This document shows, piece after piece, positions 49,546 through 58,646 of a stretch of 64,000 nt of DNA (the first letter of the stretch is position 1; the number at the start of each line of letters is the position of its first letter). The stretch covers positions 1-64,000 of the forward strand of contig CALFWM010000039.1 in assembly GCA_937928635.1 (NCBI GenBank), given 5' to 3'. The DNA is from an uncultured Sulfitobacter sp. GTDB taxonomy: Bacteria; Pseudomonadota; Alphaproteobacteria; Rhodobacterales; Rhodobacteraceae. The notes beneath the pieces were generated by a model. The model had not been told where the DNA came from. It ran no database searches and saw only the letters and a program-made list of their open reading frames with translations. The translations under genes and the position numbers were made by a program.

Positions 49546-49571
49546 TGCACGCTCCCCAAATCCAAAAATCT

Positions 49572-49627
49572 GTATTCAGTATACGCTCAATGTTTGACTC
49601 AACAACTCTCTACATGAATAGTCATGT
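49572..49627. promoter_or_regulatory. Two inverted repeats in the amidase/ABC divergent intergenic region
   Basis: GTAT-TCAGT-ATAC (49572-49584) and ACATGA-ATAG-TCATGT (49612-49627) lie between the divergent amidase (start 49545) and binding-protein (start 49668) genes. Each resembles a dimeric operator, for example of a GntR-type regulator. No regulator gene is adjacent. Confidence 0.45.
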
Positions 49628-49667
49628 AACGCGGGGCGCAGACTCCGTTGCAACTAGGGAGAAGATA

Positions 49668-51263
49668 ATGCTGCATTCATTTCGTCGCGGCCTGCTGAGC
49701 AGCGCTGCCGCAGCGGCGGCCATCGCGGTCAGCCTCGCTGCCACGGCCCCCGCGGCCATCGCAGAAACCGTTCTGAAGGTCGTGCCACACTCCGGTCTCA
49801 AAATTCTGGACCCGATCTGGACCACCGCCTACATCACCCGCAACCACGGGTACATGATCTACGACACGCTGTTCACGCTGGACCCTGAGGGGAACATTCA
49901 GCCGCAGATGGTGGATGCCGTGTCCCGGTCTGACGATGGCAAAACCGTCACCATCACCCTGCGCGATGGCATGACTTGGCACGATGGTGCCCCTGTGACC
50001 GCCGAAGATACGGTTGCATCCGTGAACCGCTGGGCGTCCAAAGACGCTATGGGTCAGAAAATGATGACCTTTGTGGATGATCTGAAGGCGACAGACGCCA
50101 AAACCATGGTGTTCACGCTCAACACACCCACCGGCCTGATCGAACTGGCACTTGCGAAACCATCCTCCAACGTGCCGTTTATGATGCCCGCGCGTATCGC
50201 CGCAACGCCTGGCTCTGAGCAGATTGAAGAATACATCGGTTCCGGCCCCTTCATGTTCAACAATGATGAGTGGGAGCCCGGCACCAAGGTTGTCTATGAC
50301 AAGTTCGATGGCTACGTGCCCCGCTCCGAGCCAGCAAATGGTCTGGCCGGTGGCAAGGTTGCCAAGGTGGACCGCGTTGAATGGACCCCAAACCGGGACA
50401 TGCAGCAGGCGGTGAACTCCCTGCTGGCCGGTGAGGTTGACATCATCGAAAGCATGCCGCCCGACCTGTTGCCGCTGATCGAGGGCAAGGATGAGGCCTA
50501 TACCTCCATCTTTAACCCTGCCGGTCTGCAATACACCTTCCGTTTCAACGTGTTGCACCCCCCGTTTGACAACCCGAAAATCCGTCAGGCGGTGCTCTAT
50601 GCGTTCAACCAGGAGGACTTCCTGGATGCGACCATTGGTGATCCAAACTACTACCAGACCTGTAAGGCGATGTTCGTCTGCGGCCTGCCGTTTGAAACAA
50701 CCGCCCACATGGACGGCCTGCTTGAGTCTGACTTCGCCACAGCGCGCAAGATGCTGGAAGAAGCCGGATATGACGGCACACCTGTTGTGCTGATGCACTC
50801 CACCAACGTGCCGGTTCTGACGAACCTTGCACCGGTGGCCAAGGACCTGCTGGAAGCCGTGGGATTCACCGTCGATATGCAGTCCATGGATTGGTCCACA
50901 CTGGTGGCCCGTCGCGCCAAGAAGGACGCACCGGCTGATGGCGGCTGGAACGCCTTTGCCACCGCATGGGATGCAGGTGATCTGTTCAACCCCCTTGCCA
51001 TGGCGTTTTTGAACGCTGGCTGTGACAACGCGCTGTTTGGCTGGCCATGCGATGACAACATCGAAAAGCTGCGGGACGACTTTGCGCGCTCCACGTCTTT
51101 CGAGGATCAGAAAGCCATCGTTGAGCAGGTTCAGGCCGCGTGGGTTGAATACCCCACACACGTGCACCTGGGTCAGTTCAACACCCCGACTGTGCTGCGC
51201 TCTGACGTGCAGGGCTTCCTGAACGGCGGTATCTTCGCGCTGTGGAACGTCGAGAAAAAGTAA
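49668..51263 (+). CDS. Peptide/nickel-type (DppA-like) ABC substrate-binding protein
   Basis: This 531-aa protein starts at the ATG at 49668 after AGGGAGAA. Residues 1-34 are a signal peptide rich in Ala (AAIAVSLAATAPAAIAE). The mature protein has the SBP_bac_5 pattern (LKILDPIWTTAYITRNHGYMIYDTLF, GMTWHDGAPVTAEDTVASVNRW, NPKIRQAVLYAFNQEDFL, LEEAGYDGTPVVLMHS). It delivers oligopeptides or amides to the DppBC/DF genes that follow. The neighbouring M81 peptidase and amidase fit that cargo. Confidence 0.85.
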   Translation: MLHSFRRGLLSSAAAAAAIAVSLAATAPAAIAETVLKVVPHSGLKILDPIWTTAYITRNHGYMIYDTLFTLDPEGNIQPQMVDAVSRSDDGKTVTITLRDGMTWHDGAPVTAEDTVASVNRWASKDAMGQKMMTFVDDLKATDAKTMVFTLNTPTGLIELALAKPSSNVPFMMPARIAATPGSEQIEEYIGSGPFMFNNDEWEPGTKVVYDKFDGYVPRSEPANGLAGGKVAKVDRVEWTPNRDMQQAVNSLLAGEVDIIESMPPDLLPLIEGKDEAYTSIFNPAGLQYTFRFNVLHPPFDNPKIRQAVLYAFNQEDFLDATIGDPNYYQTCKAMFVCGLPFETTAHMDGLLESDFATARKMLEEAGYDGTPVVLMHSTNVPVLTNLAPVAKDLLEAVGFTVDMQSMDWSTLVARRAKKDAPADGGWNAFATAWDAGDLFNPLAMAFLNAGCDNALFGWPCDDNIEKLRDDFARSTSFEDQKAIVEQVQAAWVEYPTHVHLGQFNTPTVLRSDVQGFLNGGIFALWNVEKK

Positions 51264-51367
51264 GCGGTCTGCGCTTACACCCGACGGGCGGCGCCCTGCG
51301 CGCGGCCCGTTTCACCCATCTGACGACCACCTGACGGCACAACAGCCGATCACGCGCGGGGCATCCC

Positions 51368-52309
51368 ATGGCCAGCTATCTCCTCAAACGCATTCTGGCG
51401 ACCATCCCGGTGATGCTGTTCGTTGCCATCTTTATTTTCATGCTGCTGCGGCTGACGCCAGGTGATCCTGCCGCAATGCTGGCAGGCGATTTTGCCACCG
51501 ACGCGCAGCTCAAGGAAATCCGCGAAAGCCTTGGGTTGGATCAACCCATGTGGAAGCAATTTGGTCTGTGGATCAGCGATATGGTGCGCATGGAATTCGG
51601 CCAGTCGTTTTATTACAAAAAACCCGTGGCAGAGCTGATCTCGCGCCGCATTGAACCCACGCTCTCGCTCTCTTTGCTGACCATCACCCTCACCGTGCTG
51701 ATCGCCGTGCCCATGGGCACCATCGCCGCCTACAAACAAGGCAGCTGGTTTGACCGCACCATCATGGGGTTTTCGGTGCTGGGCTTTTCAATCCCGGTCT
51801 TTGTGATTGGCTATGCCCTCGTCTACGTCTTTTCCGTGCAACTGGGCTGGCTGCCGGTGCAGGGCTATCAACGCATTTCCGATGGTATCGGCGGCTGGTT
51901 ACTCCGCCTGATCCTCCCCTCCATCGCCCTCTCGGTGATCTTCGTGGCCTTCATCGCCCGCATGACCCGCACCTCAGTGCTGGAGGTGCTGGGCGAGGAT
52001 TACATCAGAACAGCCCGCGCCAAAGGCCAGACGGAAACAAAGGTGCTGATGCGCCACGCCGTGCGCAATGCGGCGGTGCCCATCGTCACCGTCATCGGCC
52101 TTGCCATTGCTATCCTGATTGGCGGCGTGGTGGTCACGGAGTCCGTCTTCACCATCCCCGGCCTTGGCCTGCTGACCGTTGAGGCCGTGCTGAACCGGGA
52201 TTTCCCGACCATTCAAGCGGTGATCCTGTTCTTTTCCGTGGTCTATGTGCTGATCAATCTACTGGTTGATCTGAGCTACACCCTGCTTGATCCAAGGATC
52301 CGCTACTGA
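51368..52309 (+). CDS. dppB: DppB-like ABC transporter permease
   Basis: This 313-aa membrane protein has about six helices, N-terminal LLKRILATIPVMLFVAIFIFMLLRLTPGDPA, and the DppB EAA loop EVLGEDYIRTARAKGQTETKVLMRHAVRNA with the IGGVVVTESVFTIPGLG end. It is one half of the transmembrane channel; DppC overlaps it by the ATG/TGA base. A 104-base gap after the binding-protein gene contains a GGGC/GCCC inverted repeat near 51282-51310 that may attenuate the downstream genes. Confidence 0.88.
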   Translation: MASYLLKRILATIPVMLFVAIFIFMLLRLTPGDPAAMLAGDFATDAQLKEIRESLGLDQPMWKQFGLWISDMVRMEFGQSFYYKKPVAELISRRIEPTLSLSLLTITLTVLIAVPMGTIAAYKQGSWFDRTIMGFSVLGFSIPVFVIGYALVYVFSVQLGWLPVQGYQRISDGIGGWLLRLILPSIALSVIFVAFIARMTRTSVLEVLGEDYIRTARAKGQTETKVLMRHAVRNAAVPIVTVIGLAIAILIGGVVVTESVFTIPGLGLLTVEAVLNRDFPTIQAVILFFSVVYVLINLLVDLSYTLLDPRIRY

Positions 52310-53229
52310 TGACTGATGCTTCCCTGCCCAGCCCAAAGGCACAAAGCCCGGCCCGCCAGACCTGGGGCCGCATCCTGTCCAATACCTCCGTGCGCATCGG
52401 GGGCACGATTGCGCTGATCATCACGCTGATGGGTATTTTTGCCCCCGTGCTGGATACGCGTGACCCCGCAGGCATCAGCCCCGCGAACCGCAATAAATCA
52501 CCGGGCTATGAGGCGAGCGTGCGCGACCGCGAGACCGGGCAAAAGATGCAACTGGTCTACCGCTTTGGTTCTGACACGCTGGGGCGCGATGTCTATTCCC
52601 GCGTGATCTATGGCGCACGCACCTCGCTGATTGTCGGGGTTTCTGTTGCGGCAATTGCCATCGCCATTGGCCTGTCTCTGGGTCTGGTCGCCGGTTACTT
52701 CCGCCTTGCCGACAGCATCATCATGCGGGTGATGGACGGCATGATGGCGATCCCCGCGATCCTGTTGGCCATTGCTGTTGTCTCGGTCTTTTCTGCTGGA
52801 CTGCTCGCCGTGGTGCTGGCCATCGTGGTGGCCGAAATCCCGCGTGTGGTCAGGCTGGTGCGCTCCATCGTGCTGTCGATCCGCGAGGAACCCTACGTGG
52901 AGGCTGCCATCACCGCCGGCACGCCCACCTTCACCCTGCTGATGCGACATGTGCTGCCCAATACCGTTGCCCCGCTGATCGTGCAGGGCACGTTCATCGT
53001 GGCCTCCGCCATCATCATCGAGGCGATCCTCAGCTTCCTTGGCATCGGCATCCCGCCGGACATTCCCACATGGGGCAACATCATGGCCGAGGGGCGTCAG
53101 GTGTTCCAACTGCACCCGCATAACATCCTCTACCCCGGCGCGATCCTGTGCCTGACGGTGCTGAGCGTGAACATCCTTGGTGACGGTCTGCGCGACACCA
53201 TGGACCCACGATTCTCCAAGCGGGGCTGA
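52309..53229 (+). CDS. dppC: DppC-like ABC transporter permease
   Basis: This 306-aa protein has an N-terminal helix typical of DppC/OppC, then five helices. Its EAA loop is SIREEPYVEAAITAGTPTFTLLMRHVLPNTVAPLI, and LSFLGIGIPPDIPTWG is characteristic of the DppC branch. It pairs with the upstream permease. It starts on the last base of dppB (52309) and ends 2 bases before the ATPase start. Confidence 0.88.
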   Translation: MTDASLPSPKAQSPARQTWGRILSNTSVRIGGTIALIITLMGIFAPVLDTRDPAGISPANRNKSPGYEASVRDRETGQKMQLVYRFGSDTLGRDVYSRVIYGARTSLIVGVSVAAIAIAIGLSLGLVAGYFRLADSIIMRVMDGMMAIPAILLAIAVVSVFSAGLLAVVLAIVVAEIPRVVRLVRSIVLSIREEPYVEAAITAGTPTFTLLMRHVLPNTVAPLIVQGTFIVASAIIIEAILSFLGIGIPPDIPTWGNIMAEGRQVFQLHPHNILYPGAILCLTVLSVNILGDGLRDTMDPRFSKRG

Positions 53230-53231
53230 GG

Positions 53232-54848
53232 ATGGCAAACGTTCTAAACCTCAAAGGCCTCACCGTGCGCCTGCCCAAAGGTGCTGACCGCAAGAACGCG
53301 ATTGAGGATATCTCTTTCTCCGTTGGTGCGGGCGAAATCGTCTGTGTAGTTGGGGAAAGCGGGTCCGGTAAATCGGTGACTGCGCAGGCGGTGATGGGCC
53401 TGCTGCCCAGGGAATTGCAGGTCGCTGGTGGCACGGCTGAACTGCAAGGCGAGGACACGCTCACCGCCAATCCCAACCGCCTGCGCGACCTGCGTGGCAC
53501 CAAAATGGCGATGATCTTTCAGGAACCCATGACCGCGCTCAACCCCGTGACACGCGTGGGGGAGCAGATTTCCGAGATGCTGGAGATCCACACGGACCTT
53601 ACCACTACTGAGCGCCGCAAACGCGCCATTGAGATCATGAAAGATGTGCATCTCCCCGACCCCGAACGCATGGTTGACAGCTTTCCCCATCAGCTCTCGG
53701 GCGGGCAACGCCAGCGCATCATGATCGCCATGGCGCTGGTGCTGGACCCGGCTTTGCTGATCGCGGATGAACCCACCACCGCGCTCGATGTGACCACGCA
53801 GGCGCAGATCCTGAAGCTGGTCAAGGAAATGCAGGAAAGCCACGGCACCGGCGTGCTCTTCATCACCCACGACTTTGGCGTGGTGGCCGAGATTGCCGAC
53901 CGGATTGTCGTGATGCAGCATGGCCGGATCATCGAACAGGGTCCGCGTGATCAGGTGCTGCAAAACCCGGCACAACCCTACACGCAGATGCTGATGGCCG
54001 CTGTGCCCTCGATGAAGCCGCCCAAACGTGCCCCGGTGGAGGGCGACGCGGCGATCACCGTGACCAGGCTCAACAAGATTTATGGGCGCCAGGGGTGGCT
54101 GTCCAAAGACCGGATTGTGCATGCGGCCAAAGACATCGACCTGCATGTGAAACGCGGTGAGACACTGGGAATTGTGGGTGAGTCAGGCTCCGGCAAATCC
54201 ACCGTTGCACGCTGCATTGCCCGCCTGATTGAACCAACCTCTGGCACCATCAACCTGCAAGGCACGGAAATTGCCACCATGAAGGAAAGCCAGCTGCGCG
54301 CCATCCGTTCGCGCGTGCAGATCGTGTTTCAGGACCCCTACCGCTCGCTGAACCCGCGCCGCACCATCGGGCAATCGCTGGTCGAGGCACCGATGAATTT
54401 TGGCATCTCGCGTGAGGATGCGGTGCGCGAGGCGCAGGACCTGATGTCGCTGGTGGGTTTGCAACCGGATGCGCTGGAGCGCTACCCGCATCAGTTCTCC
54501 GGCGGACAACGCCAGCGCATTTGCATCGCCCGCGCGCTGGCGGTGAAACCTGACATCCTGATCGCGGATGAGGCGGTCTCGGCGCTGGATGTTTCGGTGC
54601 AGGCGCAGGTGCTGGAATTGCTCGACGACATCCGCGACAAATACAACCTCGCCATGCTGTTCATCACCCACGACCTGCGCGTCGCCGCGCAGATTTGCGA
54701 CCGTTTGATCGTGATGCAAAACGGTGTGGTGGTTGAACAAGGCCCCACGCTGGACGTCTATTCAAACCCAACCGAGGAATACACCCAACTGCTGCTGAAC
54801 GCGGCACCGGGCACCGAAGTGGAGTTTGGCTCCGGGCGCGCCAGCTGA
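53232..54848 (+). CDS. Fused DppD/DppF ABC ATPase
   Basis: This 538-aa protein has two complete nucleotide-binding domains. The first has GESGSGKSVTAQ (near 40-51), [15 protein letters not shown] and IADEPTTALD; the second has GESGSGKSTVARC, FSGGQRQRICIARAL and IADEAVSALDVS. Each ends with a peptide-transporter C-terminal domain (PAQPYTQMLMAAVP and PTEEYTQLLLNAAPG). The fusion replaces separate DppD and DppF. Its stop overlaps a truncated SDR start. Confidence 0.9.
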   Translation: MANVLNLKGLTVRLPKGADRKNAIEDISFSVGAGEIVCVVGESGSGKSVTAQAVMGLLPRELQVAGGTAELQGEDTLTANPNRLRDLRGTKMAMIFQEPMTALNPVTRVGEQISEMLEIHTDLTTTERRKRAIEIMKDVHLPDPERMVDSFPHQLSGGQRQRIMIAMALVLDPALLIADEPTTALDVTTQAQILKLVKEMQESHGTGVLFITHDFGVVAEIADRIVVMQHGRIIEQGPRDQVLQNPAQPYTQMLMAAVPSMKPPKRAPVEGDAAITVTRLNKIYGRQGWLSKDRIVHAAKDIDLHVKRGETLGIVGESGSGKSTVARCIARLIEPTSGTINLQGTEIATMKESQLRAIRSRVQIVFQDPYRSLNPRRTIGQSLVEAPMNFGISREDAVREAQDLMSLVGLQPDALERYPHQFSGGQRQRICIARALAVKPDILIADEAVSALDVSVQAQVLELLDDIRDKYNLAMLFITHDLRVAAQICDRLIVMQNGVVVEQGPTLDVYSNPTEEYTQLLLNAAPGTEVEFGSGRAS

Positions 54849-54925
54849 TGCATGTGGCACTGACCGGCGGGGCGACAGGCATCGGGGTTGAGGGTGCCGC
54901 CAAAAGGTGCAGCGTCAACATATAG
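54848..54925 (+). pseudogene. Truncated SDR gene start
   Basis: An ATG at 54848 overlaps the ATPase stop and encodes MHVALTGGATGIG, the first strand and glycine motif of an SDR, then runs into unrelated sequence and a stop at 54925. The usual ~230 further residues are missing, so an SDR gene that was once the last operon gene has been lost. Confidence 0.6.
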
Positions 54926-54947
54926 AGCGTCCCAGCCCGGGCCCAAC

Positions 54948-56489
54948 CTACTTCTTCTGCCCCTGCACAATCCGGTCCAGGATCATCGCGCAAAACAGGA
55001 TGGAGAAACCTGCCAATATCCCCTGCCCCACGTTGGCATATTGCAGCGCCTCCAGCACGTCCTCCCCCAGACCTTTGGCCCCGATGAGGGAGGCCACAAC
55101 CACCATCGCAAGCGATAACATGATCGTCTGATTGATCCCGGCCCTAATCGAGGGGCTGGCCAAGGGCAGATCAACCCTTGTGAGCAGATACCATTTATTG
55201 GCCCCAAAACTGATCGCCGCCTCACGCACGCTTTCCGGGACGCCGCGCAGCCCCAGCACGGTCAGGCGCACCACCGGGGTGCCGCCAAAGATCATCGTTG
55301 TCACCACGGCCGCCGGTTTGCCGGTGCCAAAAAACGCAATCACCGGGATCATGAAAACAAAGGCAGGCATGGTCTGCATAAAATCCATGATCGGCTGAAT
55401 GAAGGCATAAAACCGGGGGCGGCGCGCGGCGAACATGCCCAGAGGAATGCCAATCACAATCGACAGACACGCCGCCGTGCCCAGCAGGGCCAGCGTTGTC
55501 ATCGCCTTTTCCCAGAACCCCAGCAGGCCCATATAGGCCAAAAATGCACCCGACCAGATCGCCATGCGGATGCCTGCCGTCAGCCAGGTCAGCAGCACAA
55601 TCAGGCTTGCCACCACGATCCAGGGGGTCGAGACAAAGACCAGTTCCAGCGCATCCAGGATCAGGCGAATGCCATAGGTGATCGCGTCAAACAGCGCCTC
55701 GCCGTTGATCACCGCAAAGGCAAAGAAACGTTCAACCCCGTCGATGCTGATCAGCCTCAGATCAGGGTCCGTGGGAAAGTCGCTGAGCAGGGCCCAGCGC
55801 CCCGGAAACGAATAATGCACCATCGCCGTGATCACGATCGCGGCCATAAAAAGGGCCGCAAACACAATGTGCGGCACCGGCATGCCTGAGCGGATGGCGC
55901 GGTTGGAGGTCCACTCGGTAAAACGTGCCTCAAGCGCCCAATTGGCCACAATCGCCTGCACAGCCTTGACCACCACCAGAATGATCAGACCGGTCAGCGC
56001 AATGCTCAGCCCCTGTTCGGACAGCGCCTGCGCCTCGTCCCTGAACCCGCCGATGCTGGCCTCCAGCCCGTCCACGGCGCGTTGATAGGCATCCGCCTTG
56101 TCAGAACCGGATTCCAGCGCGGCTTCCAATTGCCGGCGGCGCAGGTCCAGCGTGCCCTCAATGGAGGCGATGCGCGCCATGGCATCTGCGGCCAGATCAC
56201 CAAACAGTCCACGCGCGATCTGGACAAACCCAAGCGCCTCGATAATCAGAAACGGCAGCGCCCAGGACCACAGCCCCCGCGCCCCAAACCACACAGGGCC
56301 AAACAGCCCGGCGAAAAAGTTGAAGGTTGCCGTAAATTTGGCCGATGACCCGATCCTGTCAAAATTCGCGATGTAGTAATCGGGTGAGGTGCGCACAAAG
56401 GTGCGGATGTTTTCACGCCGCTCTTCGGCGTAGGCAAGGGCGGCTTCGGTTTCGGTATCTTCCAGCGGGTTCACACCAAGATCGCTCAT
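54948..56489 (-). CDS. Glycine betaine-type ABC permease (ProW-like) with a long N-terminal domain
   Basis: This 513-aa protein has a C-terminal core (helices after ~residue 265) with the ProW pattern SIVIGIPLGMFAARRPR, MQTMPAFVFMIPVIAFFGTGKPAAVVTT and the EAA loop VRLTVLGLRGVPESVREAAISFGANKWYLLTRVDLP. The N-terminal ~260 residues are unusual: two helices, a charged coiled-coil-like segment (ASIEGTLDLRRRQLEAALESGSDKADAYQRAVDGLEASIGGFRDEAQALSEQG, seen in parts), then further helices. ProW has a shorter N-terminal tail. It overlaps the ATPase gene by 4 bases. Confidence 0.82.
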   Translation of the reverse strand: MSDLGVNPLEDTETEAALAYAEERRENIRTFVRTSPDYYIANFDRIGSSAKFTATFNFFAGLFGPVWFGARGLWSWALPFLIIEALGFVQIARGLFGDLAADAMARIASIEGTLDLRRRQLEAALESGSDKADAYQRAVDGLEASIGGFRDEAQALSEQGLSIALTGLIILVVVKAVQAIVANWALEARFTEWTSNRAIRSGMPVPHIVFAALFMAAIVITAMVHYSFPGRWALLSDFPTDPDLRLISIDGVERFFAFAVINGEALFDAITYGIRLILDALELVFVSTPWIVVASLIVLLTWLTAGIRMAIWSGAFLAYMGLLGFWEKAMTTLALLGTAACLSIVIGIPLGMFAARRPRFYAFIQPIMDFMQTMPAFVFMIPVIAFFGTGKPAAVVTTMIFGGTPVVRLTVLGLRGVPESVREAAISFGANKWYLLTRVDLPLASPSIRAGINQTIMLSLAMVVVASLIGAKGLGEDVLEALQYANVGQGILAGFSILFCAMILDRIVQGQKK

Positions 56490-57541
56490 GATACTTCGGT
56501 CCCTTCGATGACAGTCTTCAGCAAATCTGCGCGGGTGATCACGCCGATGTCCGTGCCGTTCTCTTCCACCAGAATGGCGGAGGCGTTTTCGATGGCAAGG
56601 TTGATCAGGTTGCTGAGGGTTTCCCCTTCATTCACCCGCGGTGCGTCGCCGGGCAGGGGCCCGTGGGCGTCGATGTGCGCTGCAAGGGGTTGCATCACCG
56701 CATGGGCGCGCACCACTTTGAGGCGCGAAATGCCTGCGACAAAATCCGCAACATAGTCATCTGCGGGGTTCATCACGATGTCTTCGGCGGTGCCGATCTG
56801 CACAACAATCCCGTCGCGCATGATGGCGATGCGATCCCCGATGCGCACGGCCTCGTCCAGATCGTGGGTGATAAAAACTGTGGTCTTTTTCAGAATTTTG
56901 GACAGGCGGATAAACTCGTCCTGCAACTGGCGGCGGATCAGCGGGTCAAGGGCCGAAAACGGCTCATCCATCAACAACACATCGGGGTTCGCGGCCAGCG
57001 CGCGCGCCAGTCCCACACGTTGCTGCATACCACCCGACAGCTCATGGGCAAACTTAGACCCCCATGCGCCCAATTCAACAATGTCCAGAATTGCAGCGGC
57101 CTGGCGCATGCGCTCATTCTTGGCGACCTGACGAATTTCCAGCGGCATCGCCACGTTGTCCAACACCGAGCGGTGCGGCATCAGGGCAAAGTTCTGAAAC
57201 ACCATGCCGATCTTTTGATTACGAAAGGCTTGCAACTCTTTGGGCGCCAGCGCCATGACGTCTGTGCCTTCAATTTCGATCCTGCCTGCGGTGGGTTCCA
57301 GCAACCGGTTGAAATGGCGCACCAGCGTGGATTTCCCACTGCCCGACAGGCCCATGATGCAAAAAATCTCGCCCCGGTTCACCGACAATGACACATCCGC
57401 CACGCCAACAACGGCCCCGTATTCCGACAGCACCTCGGCCTTGCCCAGCCCGCGTTCCTGCACGGCTTTCAACGCCTCGGCGGCATTGTCCCCAAAGATT
57501 TTCCAGACGTTGGAGATTTCAATGACCGTGTCAGTGCTCAT
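56486..57541 (-). CDS. Glycine betaine-type ABC ATPase (ProV-like)
   Basis: This 351-aa protein starts at the ATG at 57541; a longer frame to 57922 has no support. Walker A is GLSGSGKST, signature LSGGMQQRVGLARAL, Walker B LLMDEPFSALDPLIR, with an H-loop and a C-terminal CBS-like region (ASAILVEENGTDIGVITRADLL) as in ProV/OpuAA. The N-terminal ~50-residue IFGDNAAEALKAVQERGLGKAEVL extension is typical of quaternary-amine transporters. It powers uptake with the ProW-like and ProX-like partners. Confidence 0.87.
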   Translation of the reverse strand: MSTDTVIEISNVWKIFGDNAAEALKAVQERGLGKAEVLSEYGAVVGVADVSLSVNRGEIFCIMGLSGSGKSTLVRHFNRLLEPTAGRIEIEGTDVMALAPKELQAFRNQKIGMVFQNFALMPHRSVLDNVAMPLEIRQVAKNERMRQAAAILDIVELGAWGSKFAHELSGGMQQRVGLARALAANPDVLLMDEPFSALDPLIRRQLQDEFIRLSKILKKTTVFITHDLDEAVRIGDRIAIMRDGIVVQIGTAEDIVMNPADDYVADFVAGISRLKVVRAHAVMQPLAAHIDAHGPLPGDAPRVNEGETLSNLINLAIENASAILVEENGTDIGVITRADLLKTVIEGTEVS

Positions 57542-57571
57542 GCCGCGACCCTCTTGCTTGACCTGATGCAA

Positions 57572-57601
57572 AAGCGGCACCGAATTGCTCCGGTGCCGCT
57601 T
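57572..57601 (-). other. Attenuator-like hairpin between binding-protein and ATPase genes
   Basis: AAGCGGCACCG (57572-57582) and CGGTGCCGCTT (57591-57601) form a perfect 11-bp stem with an 8-base loop. Placed after the highly needed binding-protein gene, it can reduce read-through into the ATPase and permease genes or protect the upstream mRNA. Confidence 0.65.
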
Positions 57602-57620
57602 GTTTTTCAAGAAACCGGGA

Positions 57621-58586
57621 TCAGAGACCCAGCATCGCGTCCACTTTGTCAGAGTTGGCGGCAACCCATTCTTTTGCAGCATCTGCCGGGTCTTTGCCGT
57701 TGGCGCTGATCTCATAGGCGAGGCCAGAAACGTCATCTGCGGACAGCGCGAAGTTTGCAAAGAATTCTGCAATGGCAGGGGAGCGGTCCGCCAGAGAGTT
57801 TGACCATGCAATCTGCACTTCCTTGAGCGCGTCCTTGGTGGCGACCGAGGATTTTTCATACCAATCCGCATCGTCAGAGGGCTGCACCATCTTGTATTTG
57901 GCCGCGTCAAACGTCGGCTCACTCAGCATCTCAACGTCAAACATGAACCACACCGCGTGGGGTTTGTAGCAGTAAAACGCATAGCCCTCCCCCTTGGCGA
58001 TGGAATCTTTGATGCGTGCGGTTTTCACGCTTTCCTCAGCGCGGATCGGCTCAATAAAATCAAGCAGACCATAGTCGCGCGTTTTGACCTCATTCACATT
58101 GGCAGAGGCCCAACCGGGCGCGCCAATCCACATCTCACCCTTGCCGTTGCCATCGCTGTCCATCAGCGCGGCCACATCGGGGCGGCCCAAATCAGCGATA
58201 TCTGTGATACTGTTGGCCGAGGCAAAATCCTTGGACACACAGAAACCCTGATTGCCCTCATAGGGGTTGGACGACAGCGTGACCGTACCGGCCTCTTTGA
58301 CGTATTTGTTGGTGAAACTCTCCTGGTTGGGCAACCAGACATCGGGATGTACGTCAATGTCGCCCTTGCCCTGATCCATCGCCTGGAAAATCGTGGCATT
58401 GTTGCCGGGCACATATTCAACTGTGCCGCCAATGCGGGATGTGACAATTTCACCCAGCACATGGCCAATGGCCTGCGCCCCGGTCCAGCTTGGCAGGCCG
58501 ATTTTAACTTCTTCTGCCGCCAGCGCAGGCAGGGCCAGCGCGCTCATCGCGGTGGCCGCAAGCAGTGATTTGAACGTGGTCTTCAT
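57621..58586 (-). CDS. Glycine betaine-type ABC substrate-binding protein (ProX/OpuAC-like)
   Basis: This 321-aa protein has a signal peptide (residues 1-23). The mature protein has the OpuAC pattern: VKIGLPSWTGAQAIGHVLGEIV, GDIDVHPDVWLPNQESF, GEGYAFYCYKPHAVWFMFDV with aromatic residues that could form the cation-pi box for a quaternary or zwitterionic amine. The neighbouring PLP lyase suggests the ligand may be an amino-acid-like zwitterion rather than an osmolyte. It is expressed with the lyase gene 60 bases upstream. Confidence 0.82.
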   Translation of the reverse strand: MKTTFKSLLAATAMSALALPALAAEEVKIGLPSWTGAQAIGHVLGEIVTSRIGGTVEYVPGNNATIFQAMDQGKGDIDVHPDVWLPNQESFTNKYVKEAGTVTLSSNPYEGNQGFCVSKDFASANSITDIADLGRPDVAALMDSDGNGKGEMWIGAPGWASANVNEVKTRDYGLLDFIEPIRAEESVKTARIKDSIAKGEGYAFYCYKPHAVWFMFDVEMLSEPTFDAAKYKMVQPSDDADWYEKSSVATKDALKEVQIAWSNSLADRSPAIAEFFANFALSADDVSGLAYEISANGKDPADAAKEWVAANSDKVDAMLGL

Positions 58587-58646
58587 GGATATCTCCTCCG
58601 TTGGATTTTTACCGGTTGGCCCGGCTTTTTGGTCTACGCGTCATGG

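Noticed and set aside
49677..51167. Minus-strand frame of 496 codons opposite the DppA-like gene
   Set aside because: It is an antisense shadow with no signal, motif or start context, while the plus-strand binding protein has a signal peptide and operon context.
56486..57922. Longer ProV-like frame with about 127 extra N-terminal residues
   Set aside because: The extension crosses the attenuator hairpin and the binding-protein 3' end and reads as low-quality sequence; the ATG at 57541 fits the family start.
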